Notes: generated by a model not told the origin, from the sequence alone. Positions 13,341-21,870 are shown, counted from the first letter of the stretch. The stretch is 23,343 nucleotides of DNA from an uncultured Megasphaera sp. (GCF_900539295.1 NZ_UQBH01000033.1:1-23343), one strand, 5' to 3'. A program made the numbers and translations.

Positions 13341-13494
13341 GTCAGGTGTCACAGACTTAATAGAGAAGCCGGTTCAATGCCGGCGCGGTCCCGCCGCTGT
13401 GAGGTGGAGCCAGGCTGCATGATGTCACTGTACGTTTTTTTGTATGGGAAGGCGCAGCTTTGGCCATGAAACCAAGCCAGAAGAACTGCCTGAC
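13341..13494 (+). promoter_or_regulatory. Cobalamin riboswitch
   Basis: The region has the conserved blocks of the cobalamin riboswitch: the P1 stem GTCAGG/CCTGAC at the ends, AGAGAAGCCGGTTCAATGCC followed by GCGCGGTCCCGCCGCTGTGA in the core, and GCCAGAAGAACTGCC (B12 box) near the 3' end. It should sense adenosylcobalamin or a related corrinoid and lower expression of the downstream operon when the ligand is plentiful. The hairpin at 13552-13587 is the probable terminator of its expression platform. Confidence 0.95.
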
Positions 13495-13538
13495 GGATAA
13501 TCACCGATAGACCTGCGAGCGATGGGAAGGAGATTGTA

Positions 13539-13649
13539 ATGAGCATATTCGGGGACTGTCGTCTTATACGACGGTCCCTTTCTCTTTGTATGCCCTTATC
13601 TTGCAGGCGTCACAGGAAGGGGTTCTACGTACGATGGAAGCAATTATAA
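13539..13649 (+). CDS. Possible 36-residue leader peptide
   Basis: An ATG with a strong ribosome site (GGGAAGGAGATTGTA) opens a 36-residue frame, very rich in Arg, Leu, Ser and Cys, that runs through the riboswitch terminator and ends 13 bases inside exbB. It has no resemblance to known proteins. It could be a leader peptide coupling translation to the terminator, or simply chance in an expression platform. Confidence 0.3.
   Translation: MSIFGDCRLIRRSLSLCMPLSCRRHRKGFYVRWKQL
13552..13587 (+). terminator. Terminator of the riboswitch expression platform
   Basis: An 11-pair stem (GGGACTGTCGT with ACGACGGTCCC, one G-U pair) around the loop CTTAT, followed by TTTCTCTTT. It lies between the cobalamin riboswitch and exbB and is the likely off-switch. 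Confidence 0.75.
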
Positions 13650-14248
13650 ATGGGTTTCACTTATTTCAGCAAGGCGGTCCGGTCATGTATCTTCTTTTGG
13701 CCTGTTCGCTCTTTGCTGTCTATGTCGGCATTGAACGGGCCATGTTTTATATCCAGATGGATGCCGGCACGGCCTTTGCCAATCGATTTTATACGTACAT
13801 CAAAGTGCATCAAACAGACAGGGCACGGCAGCTGGCAGCAGACAGTTCCGGCGGTCTGCCCCTCATTTTGAATGACCTTTTTGAAGGCCACGGAGGCGCT
13901 GATTGGAAGGCTTATGCTGAGATGCAGTCGGGGATTTTCATCGCCCGCCTTCGGAGCCGTCTCTATTATCTGAGCGTCATCGTCACCTTGGCGCCTCTCT
14001 TGGGCCTGTTGGGGACGATTGGCGGCATGATCCGCTCGTTCAGCATCTTTAACGTCCAGTCGGGACAGGCCATCGCCATTACCGGCGGCATCGGCGAAGC
14101 CCTCATCGCCACGGCTTTTGGCCTCTGCGTCGCCATTTTGGCCCTCATCATTCACTCCTATTTTACCCAACGGCTGGATCGAATCATTACCGATATGGAG
14201 CTGTGTTTTTCGGCCATGGAAACGATGGACCAGAAAGCAGGGCAGTAA
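13634..14248 (+). CDS. exbB: ExbB/TolQ/MotA-family proton-channel protein
   Basis: A 204-residue inner-membrane protein. Three membrane segments are visible: about 14-35 (PVMYLLLACSLFAVYVGIE), 110-135 (YYLSVIVTLAPLLGLLGTIG) and 152-180 (GEALIATAFGLCVAILALII). The APLLGLLGTIGGMI and GGIGEALIATAFGL blocks are the family signature. With ExbD it forms the proton-driven motor that powers TonB-dependent transport. The ATG at 13634 is preferred for its AGGAAGGGG site; an in-frame ATG at 13586 overlaps the terminator region. It is the first large gene after the cobalamin riboswitch and is linked to exbD with one base between, so it is B12-regulated. Confidence 0.95.
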   Translation: MEAIINGFHLFQQGGPVMYLLLACSLFAVYVGIERAMFYIQMDAGTAFANRFYTYIKVHQTDRARQLAADSSGGLPLILNDLFEGHGGADWKAYAEMQSGIFIARLRSRLYYLSVIVTLAPLLGLLGTIGGMIRSFSIFNVQSGQAIAITGGIGEALIATAFGLCVAILALIIHSYFTQRLDRIITDMELCFSAMETMDQKAGQ

Positions 14249-14249
14249 A

Positions 14250-14663
14250 ATGCGCCTTCGTGACAAACGGTCTTTTGAACGACCGACCATTATGATAATC
14301 CCCATGATCGACATCATGTTTTTCCTCTTGGTCTTCTTCATGATGTCGTCCTTGTCCATGGTGGACATGCACAGTTTAGGCGTCCAGCTGCCCGTCGCAG
14401 CTGATGCAGCCGAAGCGCCGACGTCTCAGTATGCCGTCACCTTGAAGACTGACGGGTCGCTGTGGCTCAACGGCAAGGCCGTCGACCGGGACAGTCTCTT
14501 GGCGTCAGCTCGGGCTCAGCAGGCGGCCAACAGTTCCTTCAGCGTCGTCCTCTATGCCGATAAATCCATCGACTACGGCTGGGTCGTTTCCGTCCTGGAT
14601 GCCTTTAAGAAAGCCGGCGTCACCCGCATCGGTCTCGTTGCCGACAGTGGAGAAACGCCATGA
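14250..14663 (+). CDS. exbD: ExbD/TolR-family motor protein
   Basis: A 137-residue protein with a short cytoplasmic start, one membrane segment (about 14-37, IMIIPMIDIMFFLLVFFMM) and a periplasmic domain. D21 in PMIDIMF corresponds to the proton-carrying Asp of ExbD. The C-terminal domain (VVLYADKSIDYGWVVSVLD, then GVTRIGLVAD) is the usual ExbD/TolR fold. The start overlaps the end of exbB closely (TAAAATG) and its stop overlaps the next start as ATGA, so the three genes are translationally coupled. It works with ExbB to move the TonB-like partner. Confidence 0.95.
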   Translation: MRLRDKRSFERPTIMIIPMIDIMFFLLVFFMMSSLSMVDMHSLGVQLPVAADAAEAPTSQYAVTLKTDGSLWLNGKAVDRDSLLASARAQQAANSSFSVVLYADKSIDYGWVVSVLDAFKKAGVTRIGLVADSGETP

Positions 14664-17083
14664 GGTGGGGCAAGAAGAAGGGCCGCGTTGCCGCCGGATT
14701 TTCCGTTTCCCTCCACGCTGCTGTCTACTTGGGACTGGCGGCCGGCGGTTTCTTCACGGTCTTTCAGCATTATACACGGCAAAATAGCGTGAGTGACGTC
14801 ATGATTTATAACGCTGCCGACATGGCCGGTGCCGGCGGACAGGATGCGTCAGGGACCGACGCCGTCAGCCGCGATGGCGGCGGGGAAGAGATATCGAGCG
14901 AAGTCGCCTCTTCGGCTCCTAAGGAGGCACCGACATCGGTCGTAACGCCGCCTTCAACGGAAACACCGCCGCCGGGAGCCCTGACCTATGCCGCAGACTC
15001 CCGCGATGTGCCGACGGCTGCTTCTGACGATGAAAAGGGTACGGCCCGCAAGGACAGTGATTCGGGACAGGAAAAAAGGCCCAATCAGGCAAAAACGTCG
15101 GGGCAGCAGGCCTCCGGTACGACGACGCTTTCGAGCAGGCCCGGACCTTCCGGACGCCGAGCAGCCGGTCCGGGGGCGGATCAGGCCATGGCACCGTCAG
15201 GATCGATTCACGTTCTCGACGGGGTAGCCAATTTCTTTGATTCTTTAAAGGATCTTCTCCCTGATAAGTTATCGGAAGCCCGAGAAGCTGCCTCTAAAGA
15301 ACCTCCCATTCCTCCCGTTGAGGCCAGACAATCAAATACAACGATCATCACTGCTAAGGAGATGGACGAACACCGCGATACGTCGGTTCAGCAGGCCCTC
15401 CAGCGGGTCACCGGCGTTACCATCAATGAAATGGTGCCGGGCATTTCGTCGTATGTCAAATTAAACGGCGACGACCGGGTCTTGATCCTCGTTGACGGTC
15501 AGAGCCTGGCTAATGCCCAGGGTTCCGGCTACGGGAGGGGCAGTGTCGATTTGACGAATCTCCCCGGCGTCGGTTCCATCGATCACATCGAAGTGACCAA
15601 GGGCAGCGGCTCTGTCCGCTACGGCAGTGGGGCCGTGGGCGGCGTCATCAACATCGTCACCAAAAAGGGCGACCGCAACGAGTCGACCCTCGACGCCTAC
15701 ACCGGCTCGTGGGGCATGCACGGCTATACCCTGACTAACAGCGGCCGTTCGGGCAAGACTAGTTGGCTGGTCAGCGGCGACATGGAGCGACGCCAATATT
15801 ACGCCTTTCCGGACGGACTCAATACGGACCGTTCCTACGGCGATATTGCCCGTAAATCCCTGTCCCTGCGCCTCGATCAGGAACTGACGGACGATACGTC
15901 TCTTACGTTCAAGGCCTATCATCAGGATTATCACGGCCACGGCTCGACCTTCCTCGGCTCTTATTCGTCGTCGCTGCCCAAAGCGCTGCGGCATGAGCGC
16001 CTTTCGGGATGGTACCTCAGTGCCAATAAGCCTATTGAAAAGCTGATCAACAATTACAGCCTTACCTATAATTTTAAGAATAATCAGGCCCAGCCCGGGT
16101 TCTTCCGCTACTTTAACGACTACCAGCGGACCTATTGGACCAACCATTATTTCACCCGTACTCAGGGTTTTGAATGGCAGAACAATTGGCAGGTCGGCAG
16201 TCATCATCTGACGGCCAGCGCCGAATGGACGGAAGACATGGGGACCAATTATGAGGCCCATTACATCGATAAGAAACGCCATAACTTGGCCTTTTACGCT
16301 GAAGACGCCATGACTTTCGGCAAACTGACGGTCACGCCGGGCCTGCGCTTAGATGACAACAGCACTTACGGCATCCATCAGACGCCGCGGTTGGCCGTCA
16401 ATTACAAGGCCAATGACGACTTCAACGTCTATGCTTCGTGGAGCCGCGTCTTTTCGCCGCCTCGCCTCAATGACCAGTTCTACATGACGACGTCCGGCGG
16501 CAAGGTCACGTCGAAGGGGAATGAGGACTTAGAGCCTGAAATCGGCTACACCCAGACCTTGGGCTTCCAGTACCGCATGGGGCCGAAGACCCTCGTCGAG
16601 GGCAGCGTCTTCCACAGTGATTTAAATAACGTCATTCGCTGGAACCGGGCCGTCACGCCGCGGGAACCGCAGAACCTCAATGAAGAAGATAAGAGGGGCT
16701 TTGAACTCTCCCTCAAACAGACGATCAACGACAAGTGGGACTACGAACTCGGTTATTCCTACATCCATACCAAGGTCGATACGGGCGAGGGACTGGCCTA
16801 TGACGAAACGTACAACCAGCCCAACGGCTACCATGCCGGTCTCCATTACCATCAGGGCAAATGGCAGGCCTCTGTCGATATGACGGCCGGAACGGGGCGG
16901 AATGACACTTATTACAGCAACAATTCCTACGTCGTCTGGAACGGCAGTGCATCCTATTCGCCGAGCAAAGACACGACCATTTATGTCAAAGCTGCCAATA
17001 TGAACAATGCCAGCTACGATTTATACCATAATTACCCGGCTGCCGGCCGAAACTGGCAGGTCGGCATTCATCAGAAGTTTTAG
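14660..17083 (+). CDS. TonB-dependent receptor with an N-terminal TonB-like anchor
   Basis: An 807-residue protein in four parts. Residues 1-38: a basic start and a hydrophobic segment with S15-x3-H19 (FSVSLHAAVYLGL), matching the SxxxH motif of the TonB membrane helix that contacts ExbB/ExbD. Residues 40-180: a low-complexity linker rich in Gly, Ser, Pro, Asp, Thr. Residues 180-222: a likely helix and a PPIPPV stretch. From Q224: Ton-box-like NTTIITA, then the plug (SVQQALQRVTGV, KLNGDDRVLILVDGQSL, GSGSVRYGSGAVGGVINIVT). Residues about 345-807: a beta barrel ending in a terminal Phe. No TonB C-terminal domain is present here or next to it. Context and the riboswitch point to corrinoid uptake (BtuB-like role). 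The hydrophobic start could instead be a cleaved signal peptide, though no clear cut site is seen. Confidence 0.9.
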   Translation: MRWGKKKGRVAAGFSVSLHAAVYLGLAAGGFFTVFQHYTRQNSVSDVMIYNAADMAGAGGQDASGTDAVSRDGGGEEISSEVASSAPKEAPTSVVTPPSTETPPPGALTYAADSRDVPTAASDDEKGTARKDSDSGQEKRPNQAKTSGQQASGTTTLSSRPGPSGRRAAGPGADQAMAPSGSIHVLDGVANFFDSLKDLLPDKLSEAREAASKEPPIPPVEARQSNTTIITAKEMDEHRDTSVQQALQRVTGVTINEMVPGISSYVKLNGDDRVLILVDGQSLANAQGSGYGRGSVDLTNLPGVGSIDHIEVTKGSGSVRYGSGAVGGVINIVTKKGDRNESTLDAYTGSWGMHGYTLTNSGRSGKTSWLVSGDMERRQYYAFPDGLNTDRSYGDIARKSLSLRLDQELTDDTSLTFKAYHQDYHGHGSTFLGSYSSSLPKALRHERLSGWYLSANKPIEKLINNYSLTYNFKNNQAQPGFFRYFNDYQRTYWTNHYFTRTQGFEWQNNWQVGSHHLTASAEWTEDMGTNYEAHYIDKKRHNLAFYAEDAMTFGKLTVTPGLRLDDNSTYGIHQTPRLAVNYKANDDFNVYASWSRVFSPPRLNDQFYMTTSGGKVTSKGNEDLEPEIGYTQTLGFQYRMGPKTLVEGSVFHSDLNNVIRWNRAVTPREPQNLNEEDKRGFELSLKQTINDKWDYELGYSYIHTKVDTGEGLAYDETYNQPNGYHAGLHYHQGKWQASVDMTAGTGRNDTYYSNNSYVVWNGSASYSPSKDTTIYVKAANMNNASYDLYHNYPAAGRNWQVGIHQKF

Positions 17084-17098
17084 GAAGGGGCCCTTACT

Positions 17099-18055
17099 GT
17101 GAAAAAACTTGGCTTATGTATCCTCATCCTTTGTATGCTCGTCTTAGCCGGCTGCGGTCCTGATACCGGTGCCGGTCAAAGCGGTTCGATCCAGGGAAAC
17201 TACGCCGTCATCACCGACGACCGGGGCAAGGCCATTACTCTGCCTCAGAAGCCGCAGCGCGTCGTCGTCTTGTCGACATCGCTCCTCAATTTTGCCGATG
17301 CCGTCGACGGGACCCTCGTCGGCCGGGCAGCGGTCAAGTCGGAAGATGCCGACCTGCCGGAAAAATATAAAGACGTGCCCGACGTCGGCCCGGTTTACAG
17401 CATTAGCCTGGAAAAAGTGACGGCCCTGCAGCCCGATATCGTCATCGGAAGTACGGACCATCATGAAAAATTGGCGGCTCAGCTCGAAGAAAGCGGCATT
17501 CCCGTCTTGCTGCTCCAGACCAAGACTTACGATGACGTGAAGCGCAACCTGGACGTCATGGGCAAGGTCTACGGCAAAGAAGATTTGGCCGCCGCCAAGG
17601 AAGCCGACCTCGATAAAGAGGTCAAGGCCGTCACCGATGCCGTACCTAAACAGGGCCTGCGCATTGCCATCATCCATGCGACGCCCAGTGCCGTGTCTCT
17701 GGAACTGCCCGGCAGCATTGCCGGCGGCATTGCCGAACTGCTCCACTTGCAGAACATCGCCGCAGCCCCGGCGGGGAGCGAAAATAACCGCATTCCCTAC
17801 AGTATGGAAAGCCTGGTAGAAGCCAATCCCGACGTCATTTTCCTGACCTCTATGGGTTCGTCCGATAAGATTGAAAAGCGCATCAAAGGCGATATCGAAA
17901 GCAATCCGGCCTGGGCGTCGCTGAACGCCGTCAAGAACGGCCGCTTCTTCGTCCTGCCCGAACGGTATTTCCTGCTCAACCCCGGCCTCGATTACCCCAA
18001 GGCTGCAGCTTACATGGCCAATTTAGTCTATCCGGGAGCTGTACCTCATGAATAA
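17099..18055 (+). CDS. btuF: ABC importer substrate-binding lipoprotein, corrinoid type
   Basis: A 318-residue lipoprotein: the signal peptide ends in a lipobox L16-A-G-C19. The body is a periplasmic binding protein of the B12/siderophore/heme class (class III, BtuF/FhuD): TDDRGKAITLPQKPQRVVVL at the N lobe, ALQPDIVIG near the hinge, and LVEANPDVIFLTS in the C lobe. It should bind a corrinoid delivered through the receptor and hand it to the permease. The start is GTG at 17099, with AGGAAGGGG before it. Its end overlaps the permease gene by eight bases. The B12 assignment rests on the riboswitch and neighbours; the family alone would allow heme or siderophores. Confidence 0.9.
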   Translation: MKKLGLCILILCMLVLAGCGPDTGAGQSGSIQGNYAVITDDRGKAITLPQKPQRVVVLSTSLLNFADAVDGTLVGRAAVKSEDADLPEKYKDVPDVGPVYSISLEKVTALQPDIVIGSTDHHEKLAAQLEESGIPVLLLQTKTYDDVKRNLDVMGKVYGKEDLAAAKEADLDKEVKAVTDAVPKQGLRIAIIHATPSAVSLELPGSIAGGIAELLHLQNIAAAPAGSENNRIPYSMESLVEANPDVIFLTSMGSSDKIEKRIKGDIESNPAWASLNAVKNGRFFVLPERYFLLNPGLDYPKAAAYMANLVYPGAVPHE

Positions 18056-19049
18056 CTTTAACTGGCGGCGCGATCGGGCGAGCTGGCGCTGGTTCATGTT
18101 GATCGTCTTCGCCATTTTGGCAGCCTTAGGCCTTTTCCTGTCGGTCATGCAGGGAGCGGCAGCCATTACGGCGTCAGACGTCGTCCGAAGTTTATGGCAG
18201 CCGTCAAAATCCGTAGCCGACCAGATTATTTGGAACATCCGCCTGCCGCGGACCCTGACCGGATCCTTAGTCGGCGCCAATCTGGCTTTGTCAGGCGCTA
18301 TTTTGCAGGCCGTCATGAGAAATCCTCTGGCTGACCCGCACATCATCGGCATCTCGTCCGGGGCCGGCCTTGCCGGGCTCATCGTCCTCATCGTATTCCC
18401 GGCCTATGCCTTTTGGATGACGCCTGTGGCCTTTGTCGGCGCTATGGCGGCAGCAGGGGCCATCTATCTCTTGGCCTGGAAAGACGGCATCAAGGTCGTG
18501 CGCATCATCTTGGCCGGCGTCGCCGTATCGGCCTTCCTGGGTGCCATCATCTCAGGGATCCTCGTCTTTTACAGCGACCGCGTCCACGGCGCCTTGCTTT
18601 GGATGGTCGGGGGACTGGCAGCCAGCAGCTGGAAAGACGTCAGTGTCATCGCTCCCTATGCTGCCGTCGGCTTAATCCTGGCCTTCATCGGCGCCTATTA
18701 TCTCAATCTCCTTCAGCTCGGGGAAGACATGGCCCGCAGCCTGGGCCTTAACGTCGAAATGGCCCGCCTCGGGCTGACCGCCGTCGCCGCTCTCTTGGCA
18801 GCCAGCGCCGTCAGCGTGGCCGGTCTCTTAGGATTCGTCGGCCTCATCGTGCCCCATATCGTGCGCCTTTTAGTCGGCACGGACTATCGCTATATCGTGC
18901 CCGGCGCAGCCCTCTTGGGGGCGGCGACGGTCACCTTGAGCGATACGGCGGCGCGGCTCCTCTTGGCACCGGCCGAGCTTCCCGTAGGCATCATCATCGC
19001 CTCTATGGGGGCGCCCTTTTTCTTATTTCTCCTGCGAAAGGAAGTGTAA
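18048..19049 (+). CDS. btuC: ABC importer permease, FecCD/BtuC family
   Basis: A 333-residue membrane protein with about ten hydrophobic segments. Family motifs include RLPRTLTGSLVGANLALSG, RNPLADPHIIGISSGAG, GGLAASSW, LGFVGLIVPHIVRLLVG and a C-terminal ELPVGIIIASMGAPFFLFLL. It forms the homodimeric channel of a type II importer and carries the coupling region for the ATPase near LVGTDYR. The start lies inside the btuF end, so translation is coupled. Likely substrate is a corrinoid from operon context. Confidence 0.94.
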   Translation: MNNFNWRRDRASWRWFMLIVFAILAALGLFLSVMQGAAAITASDVVRSLWQPSKSVADQIIWNIRLPRTLTGSLVGANLALSGAILQAVMRNPLADPHIIGISSGAGLAGLIVLIVFPAYAFWMTPVAFVGAMAAAGAIYLLAWKDGIKVVRIILAGVAVSAFLGAIISGILVFYSDRVHGALLWMVGGLAASSWKDVSVIAPYAAVGLILAFIGAYYLNLLQLGEDMARSLGLNVEMARLGLTAVAALLAASAVSVAGLLGFVGLIVPHIVRLLVGTDYRYIVPGAALLGAATVTLSDTAARLLLAPAELPVGIIIASMGAPFFLFLLRKEV

Positions 19050-19052
19050 GCC

Positions 19053-19850
19053 GTGGATGCCATTACCGTCAATTGCCTGGCCGTCGTGCGGGGCGGAAAG
19101 ACGATTCTCCGCGATATTACCGTAGCCTTGCCAAAGGGGAAAGTAACGGCCATCATCGGTCCCAACGGCTGCGGTAAGAGCACCTTCCTGAAAGCCGTGA
19201 ACTGTATGATTCCCGCGGCTAAGGGGGCAATCGAAATTTCCGGCCGCGACGTCCATTCCTTTTCGCGAAAGGCCTTGTCCCGGGAGATGGCCTTTTTGAC
19301 CCAGACCCATGATCTGCCTCAGGACGTGACCGTCTGCGACCTCGTGTCCATGGGGCGGTTCCCGTACCGCCGCCTCTTGTCGCCCTTGACCAAGGCCGAT
19401 AAGGAAGCCGTCGACCGGGCCATCGAAGCCGTGGGCCTTAGTGCTTACAGAGAAACGGTCATGCAGCACCTCTCGGGCGGCGAGCAGCAGCGGGCCTGGC
19501 TGGCCGTCTTGTTGGCCCAGGATGCGCCGATTCTCTTACTCGACGAGCCGACGACCTACCTCGACGTCCGCCATCAGCTGCGCATCTTAAAGCTCCTGCG
19601 GCGCATCAATGAGACTTGGGGCCGGACGGTTGTCGTCGTTCTCCACGACATGGACCAGGCCTACCAATATGCCGATGAAGTCGTTATAATGAAGGAAGGA
19701 ACGATTGTCGCCACAGGGGTCCCGAAGGACGTCTTGACGCCGGACATGCTGCGCCGTGTCTTTGCCATCGACGCCGAAGTCGTGCGGACTAAAGAGGGAC
19801 AGCCCCTCATCGTGCCGATCGATTGCCTGCCCGAAGACGATGGGGCATAG
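19053..19850 (+). CDS. btuD: ABC importer ATPase, BtuD/FepC type
   Basis: A 265-residue ATPase. Walker A is GPNGCGKST (36-44), the Q-loop lies in FLTQTHDLP, the signature is LSGGEQQR (140-147), Walker B is ILLLDEP (D164, E165), and the switch His is in VVLHDMD. The sequence is close to ATPases of B12/iron-siderophore importers. It starts with GTG at 19053, three bases after the permease stop, with AAAGGAAG upstream. With btuF and btuC it makes a complete importer energised by ATP. Confidence 0.94.
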   Translation: MDAITVNCLAVVRGGKTILRDITVALPKGKVTAIIGPNGCGKSTFLKAVNCMIPAAKGAIEISGRDVHSFSRKALSREMAFLTQTHDLPQDVTVCDLVSMGRFPYRRLLSPLTKADKEAVDRAIEAVGLSAYRETVMQHLSGGEQQRAWLAVLLAQDAPILLLDEPTTYLDVRHQLRILKLLRRINETWGRTVVVVLHDMDQAYQYADEVVIMKEGTIVATGVPKDVLTPDMLRRVFAIDAEVVRTKEGQPLIVPIDCLPEDDGA

Positions 19851-19873
19851 ATATATCAGAAGGGAGCAGGACC

Positions 19874-21010
19874 ATGGATTTATTTACTATTAAAGACGGA
19901 AAGAAACTTCGCTGCGGCTATACGACCGGTTCCTGCGCGGCCGCGGCGGCCAAAGCGGCGGCTGTCATGGTCCTCACGGGAAAGCGAGTCGATGCCGTGG
20001 CTTTGACGACGCCCAAAGGGGAGATACTGCACTTACAGCCTGAAGAGATCACCTTTGGTCCGTCGTCGGCAACCTGCGCCATTCGCAAGGAAAGCGGCGA
20101 CGATCCCGATATTACGGACGGCATCTTGGTCTATGCCACTGTTGAGAAAACGGACGGCGCCATGGTCGTTTCTGGCGGTCCCGGTATCGGCAAGGTGACT
20201 AAACCGGGTCTTGCCTGTGCCGTCGGCGAGTGGGCTATCAATCCCGTGCCGCGGCGCATGATCGAAGAGGCCCTTTCCGGTGTTGCTGTGGATTGCGGCT
20301 ACACGGGCGGCCTCAAGCTGACCCTGTCCATTCCCGGCGGCGACGTCTTGGCCAAGAAGACCTTTAATCCACGTCTTGGCATCGTCGGCGGCCTTTCCAT
20401 TTTAGGGACGTCAGGCATCGTCGATCCCATGAGCGAACAGGCCTTAGTCGATACGATTCATACCGAAATGGATTCCCGGCGGGCTTCGGGAGAATCTCAT
20501 CTCCTGGCCTTTTTCGGCAACTACGGCGTCGACTTCAGCCGTGACGAACTCGGCATCGACGTCAGCCGGCGGGTGACCATCAGCAACTATGTCGGTGAAA
20601 TACTGGACTATGCCGCCTATAAGGATTTTTCCGACGTCCTTCTCATCGGCCATATCGGGAAATTGATCAAAGTCGCTCAAGGCATTATGAATACCCATTC
20701 CCGCTATGCCGACGGCCGGACGACGCTCCTTTCCCTGGAAGCCGTCTTTGCCGGCGCGTCTACTGAGACGGCCCGGAAGATTTACGACAGCCTGACGACA
20801 GATGAAGCCGTGCGAATCCTTGCCGAAGAAAATCTTTTGACGCCGGTCATGACCGCTGTCTGCCAAAAAATAGAAGCTTACATGGACGTCCGTACTCACG
20901 GCGCCGTCCCTACGGGAGCCGTCGTCTTTTCCAACGTCTACGGCGTCCTCGGTTATACATCACGGGCCAAGGAATTATTGGCCTTCCATCAAAAGGGGGA
21001 AACTCGATGA
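19874..21010 (+). CDS. cbiD: Cobalt-precorrin-5B C1-methyltransferase
   Basis: A 378-residue enzyme matching CbiD over its length. It methylates C1 of cobalt-precorrin-5B in the anaerobic corrin-ring pathway, using S-adenosylmethionine, in the cytoplasm. Diagnostic stretches are RCGYTTGSCAAAAAKAA near the start, GPGIGKVTKPGLACAVGEWA, FNPRLGIVGGLSILGTSGIV and LIGHIGKLIKVAQGIMNTHS. The ATG at 19874 is chosen because GGGAGCAGG precedes it and it gives the family start; the open frame from 19823 lies in btuD. Its stop overlaps the next start as ATGA. Confidence 0.96.
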   Translation: MDLFTIKDGKKLRCGYTTGSCAAAAAKAAAVMVLTGKRVDAVALTTPKGEILHLQPEEITFGPSSATCAIRKESGDDPDITDGILVYATVEKTDGAMVVSGGPGIGKVTKPGLACAVGEWAINPVPRRMIEEALSGVAVDCGYTGGLKLTLSIPGGDVLAKKTFNPRLGIVGGLSILGTSGIVDPMSEQALVDTIHTEMDSRRASGESHLLAFFGNYGVDFSRDELGIDVSRRVTISNYVGEILDYAAYKDFSDVLLIGHIGKLIKVAQGIMNTHSRYADGRTTLLSLEAVFAGASTETARKIYDSLTTDEAVRILAEENLLTPVMTAVCQKIEAYMDVRTHGAVPTGAVVFSNVYGVLGYTSRAKELLAFHQKGETR

Positions 21011-21807
21011 TACATTTTGTCGGCGCCGGTCCCGGTGCTGTCGACCTCATTACGGTCCGCGGCAAGACCTTACTGGAAACGGCCGATCAAATCATTTATG
21101 CCGGATCCTTAGTCAATCCGGAATTACTGGCCTATGCCAAAAAAGACTGCGTCATCTTAGACAGTGCAGCCATGACCTTAGAAGATGTCATGGCCGCTAT
21201 GGAAACGGCGGAAAAATTGGGGTGGATGACGGTCCGCCTCCATACGGGCGATCCGTCGGTCTATGGGGCTATTCGCGAACAGATGGATATCCTCACGAAA
21301 AAAAACATCGCCTATGACGTCGTCCCCGGCGTCAGCTCTTTCTGTGCCGCTGCCGCAGCCTTAAAAGCCGAATACACCTTGCCCGGCATCAGCCAGTCGG
21401 TCATCATTACCCGCATGGAAGGGCGGACCCCCGTTCCCGACGGCCAGAAAATTGCCGACTACGCCGCTCATCAGGCGACGATGGTCATCTTCCTCAGCGC
21501 ATCCCTCTTAGAAGGCCTGCAAAAAGAACTCATCCGCGGCGGTTATGACGGCGACACGCCGGCAGCCATCGTCTACAAGGCGTCCTGGCCCGATGAAAAA
21601 GTCTATGCCTGCACCGTTGCCACCTTGGCCGAAACGGCGCGGCAGCATGATATTTCTAAGACGGCCCTCATCGTCGTCGGCAAGGTCCTCGGCGATACCT
21701 ACGACCGAAGTCTTTTGTACCACCCGGCCTTTACCCATGCCTGCCGCACGGCCGAACCGGAAACACAGCAGTACAGCGACCATTTTAAAAAGGACTCCTC
21801 CCATTGA
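21007..21807 (+). CDS. cbiF: Cobalt-precorrin-4 C11-methyltransferase
   Basis: A 266-residue member of the tetrapyrrole methylase family, closest to CbiF/CobM. Motifs are VGAGPGAVDLITVRG (residues 4-18), HTGDPSVYGAIREQ, and PGVSSFCAAAAALKAEYTLP, the SAM and substrate-binding loops. The enzyme adds the C11 methyl group just before the CbiD-linked steps of anaerobic corrin synthesis. ATGA overlap with cbiD shows translational coupling. It is the last gene of the riboswitch operon; the other cbi genes are not in the window. The last 20 residues (TAEPETQQYSDHFKKDSS) look like a poorly conserved tail. Confidence 0.94.
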   Translation: MIHFVGAGPGAVDLITVRGKTLLETADQIIYAGSLVNPELLAYAKKDCVILDSAAMTLEDVMAAMETAEKLGWMTVRLHTGDPSVYGAIREQMDILTKKNIAYDVVPGVSSFCAAAAALKAEYTLPGISQSVIITRMEGRTPVPDGQKIADYAAHQATMVIFLSASLLEGLQKELIRGGYDGDTPAAIVYKASWPDEKVYACTVATLAETARQHDISKTALIVVGKVLGDTYDRSLLYHPAFTHACRTAEPETQQYSDHFKKDSSH

Positions 21808-21870
21808 CGGGGGAATCCTTCTTTTGGTGACGTCCGTTCCGAGTATCTTCAAGGGTGCTCGGAATTTTTT
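21788..21870. terminator. Two intrinsic terminators in tandem after cbiF
   Basis: First, AAGGACTCCTCCC pairs imperfectly with GGGGGAATCCTT (21788-21825), beginning inside the cbiF end. Second, TTCCGAG pairs with CTCGGAA (21837-21864) followed by six T residues. They end the corrinoid operon. Confidence 0.8.

Noticed and set aside
13661..14368. Minus-strand frame of 235 codons opposite exbB and exbD
   Set aside because: Shadow of two well-supported membrane protein genes; composition (Arg, His, Gln-rich) is not protein-like.
15461..16282. Long minus-strand frame (273 codons) inside the receptor gene
   Set aside because: It lies opposite a strongly supported receptor gene in G/C-rich sequence; it has no recognisable domain and reads as a shadow.
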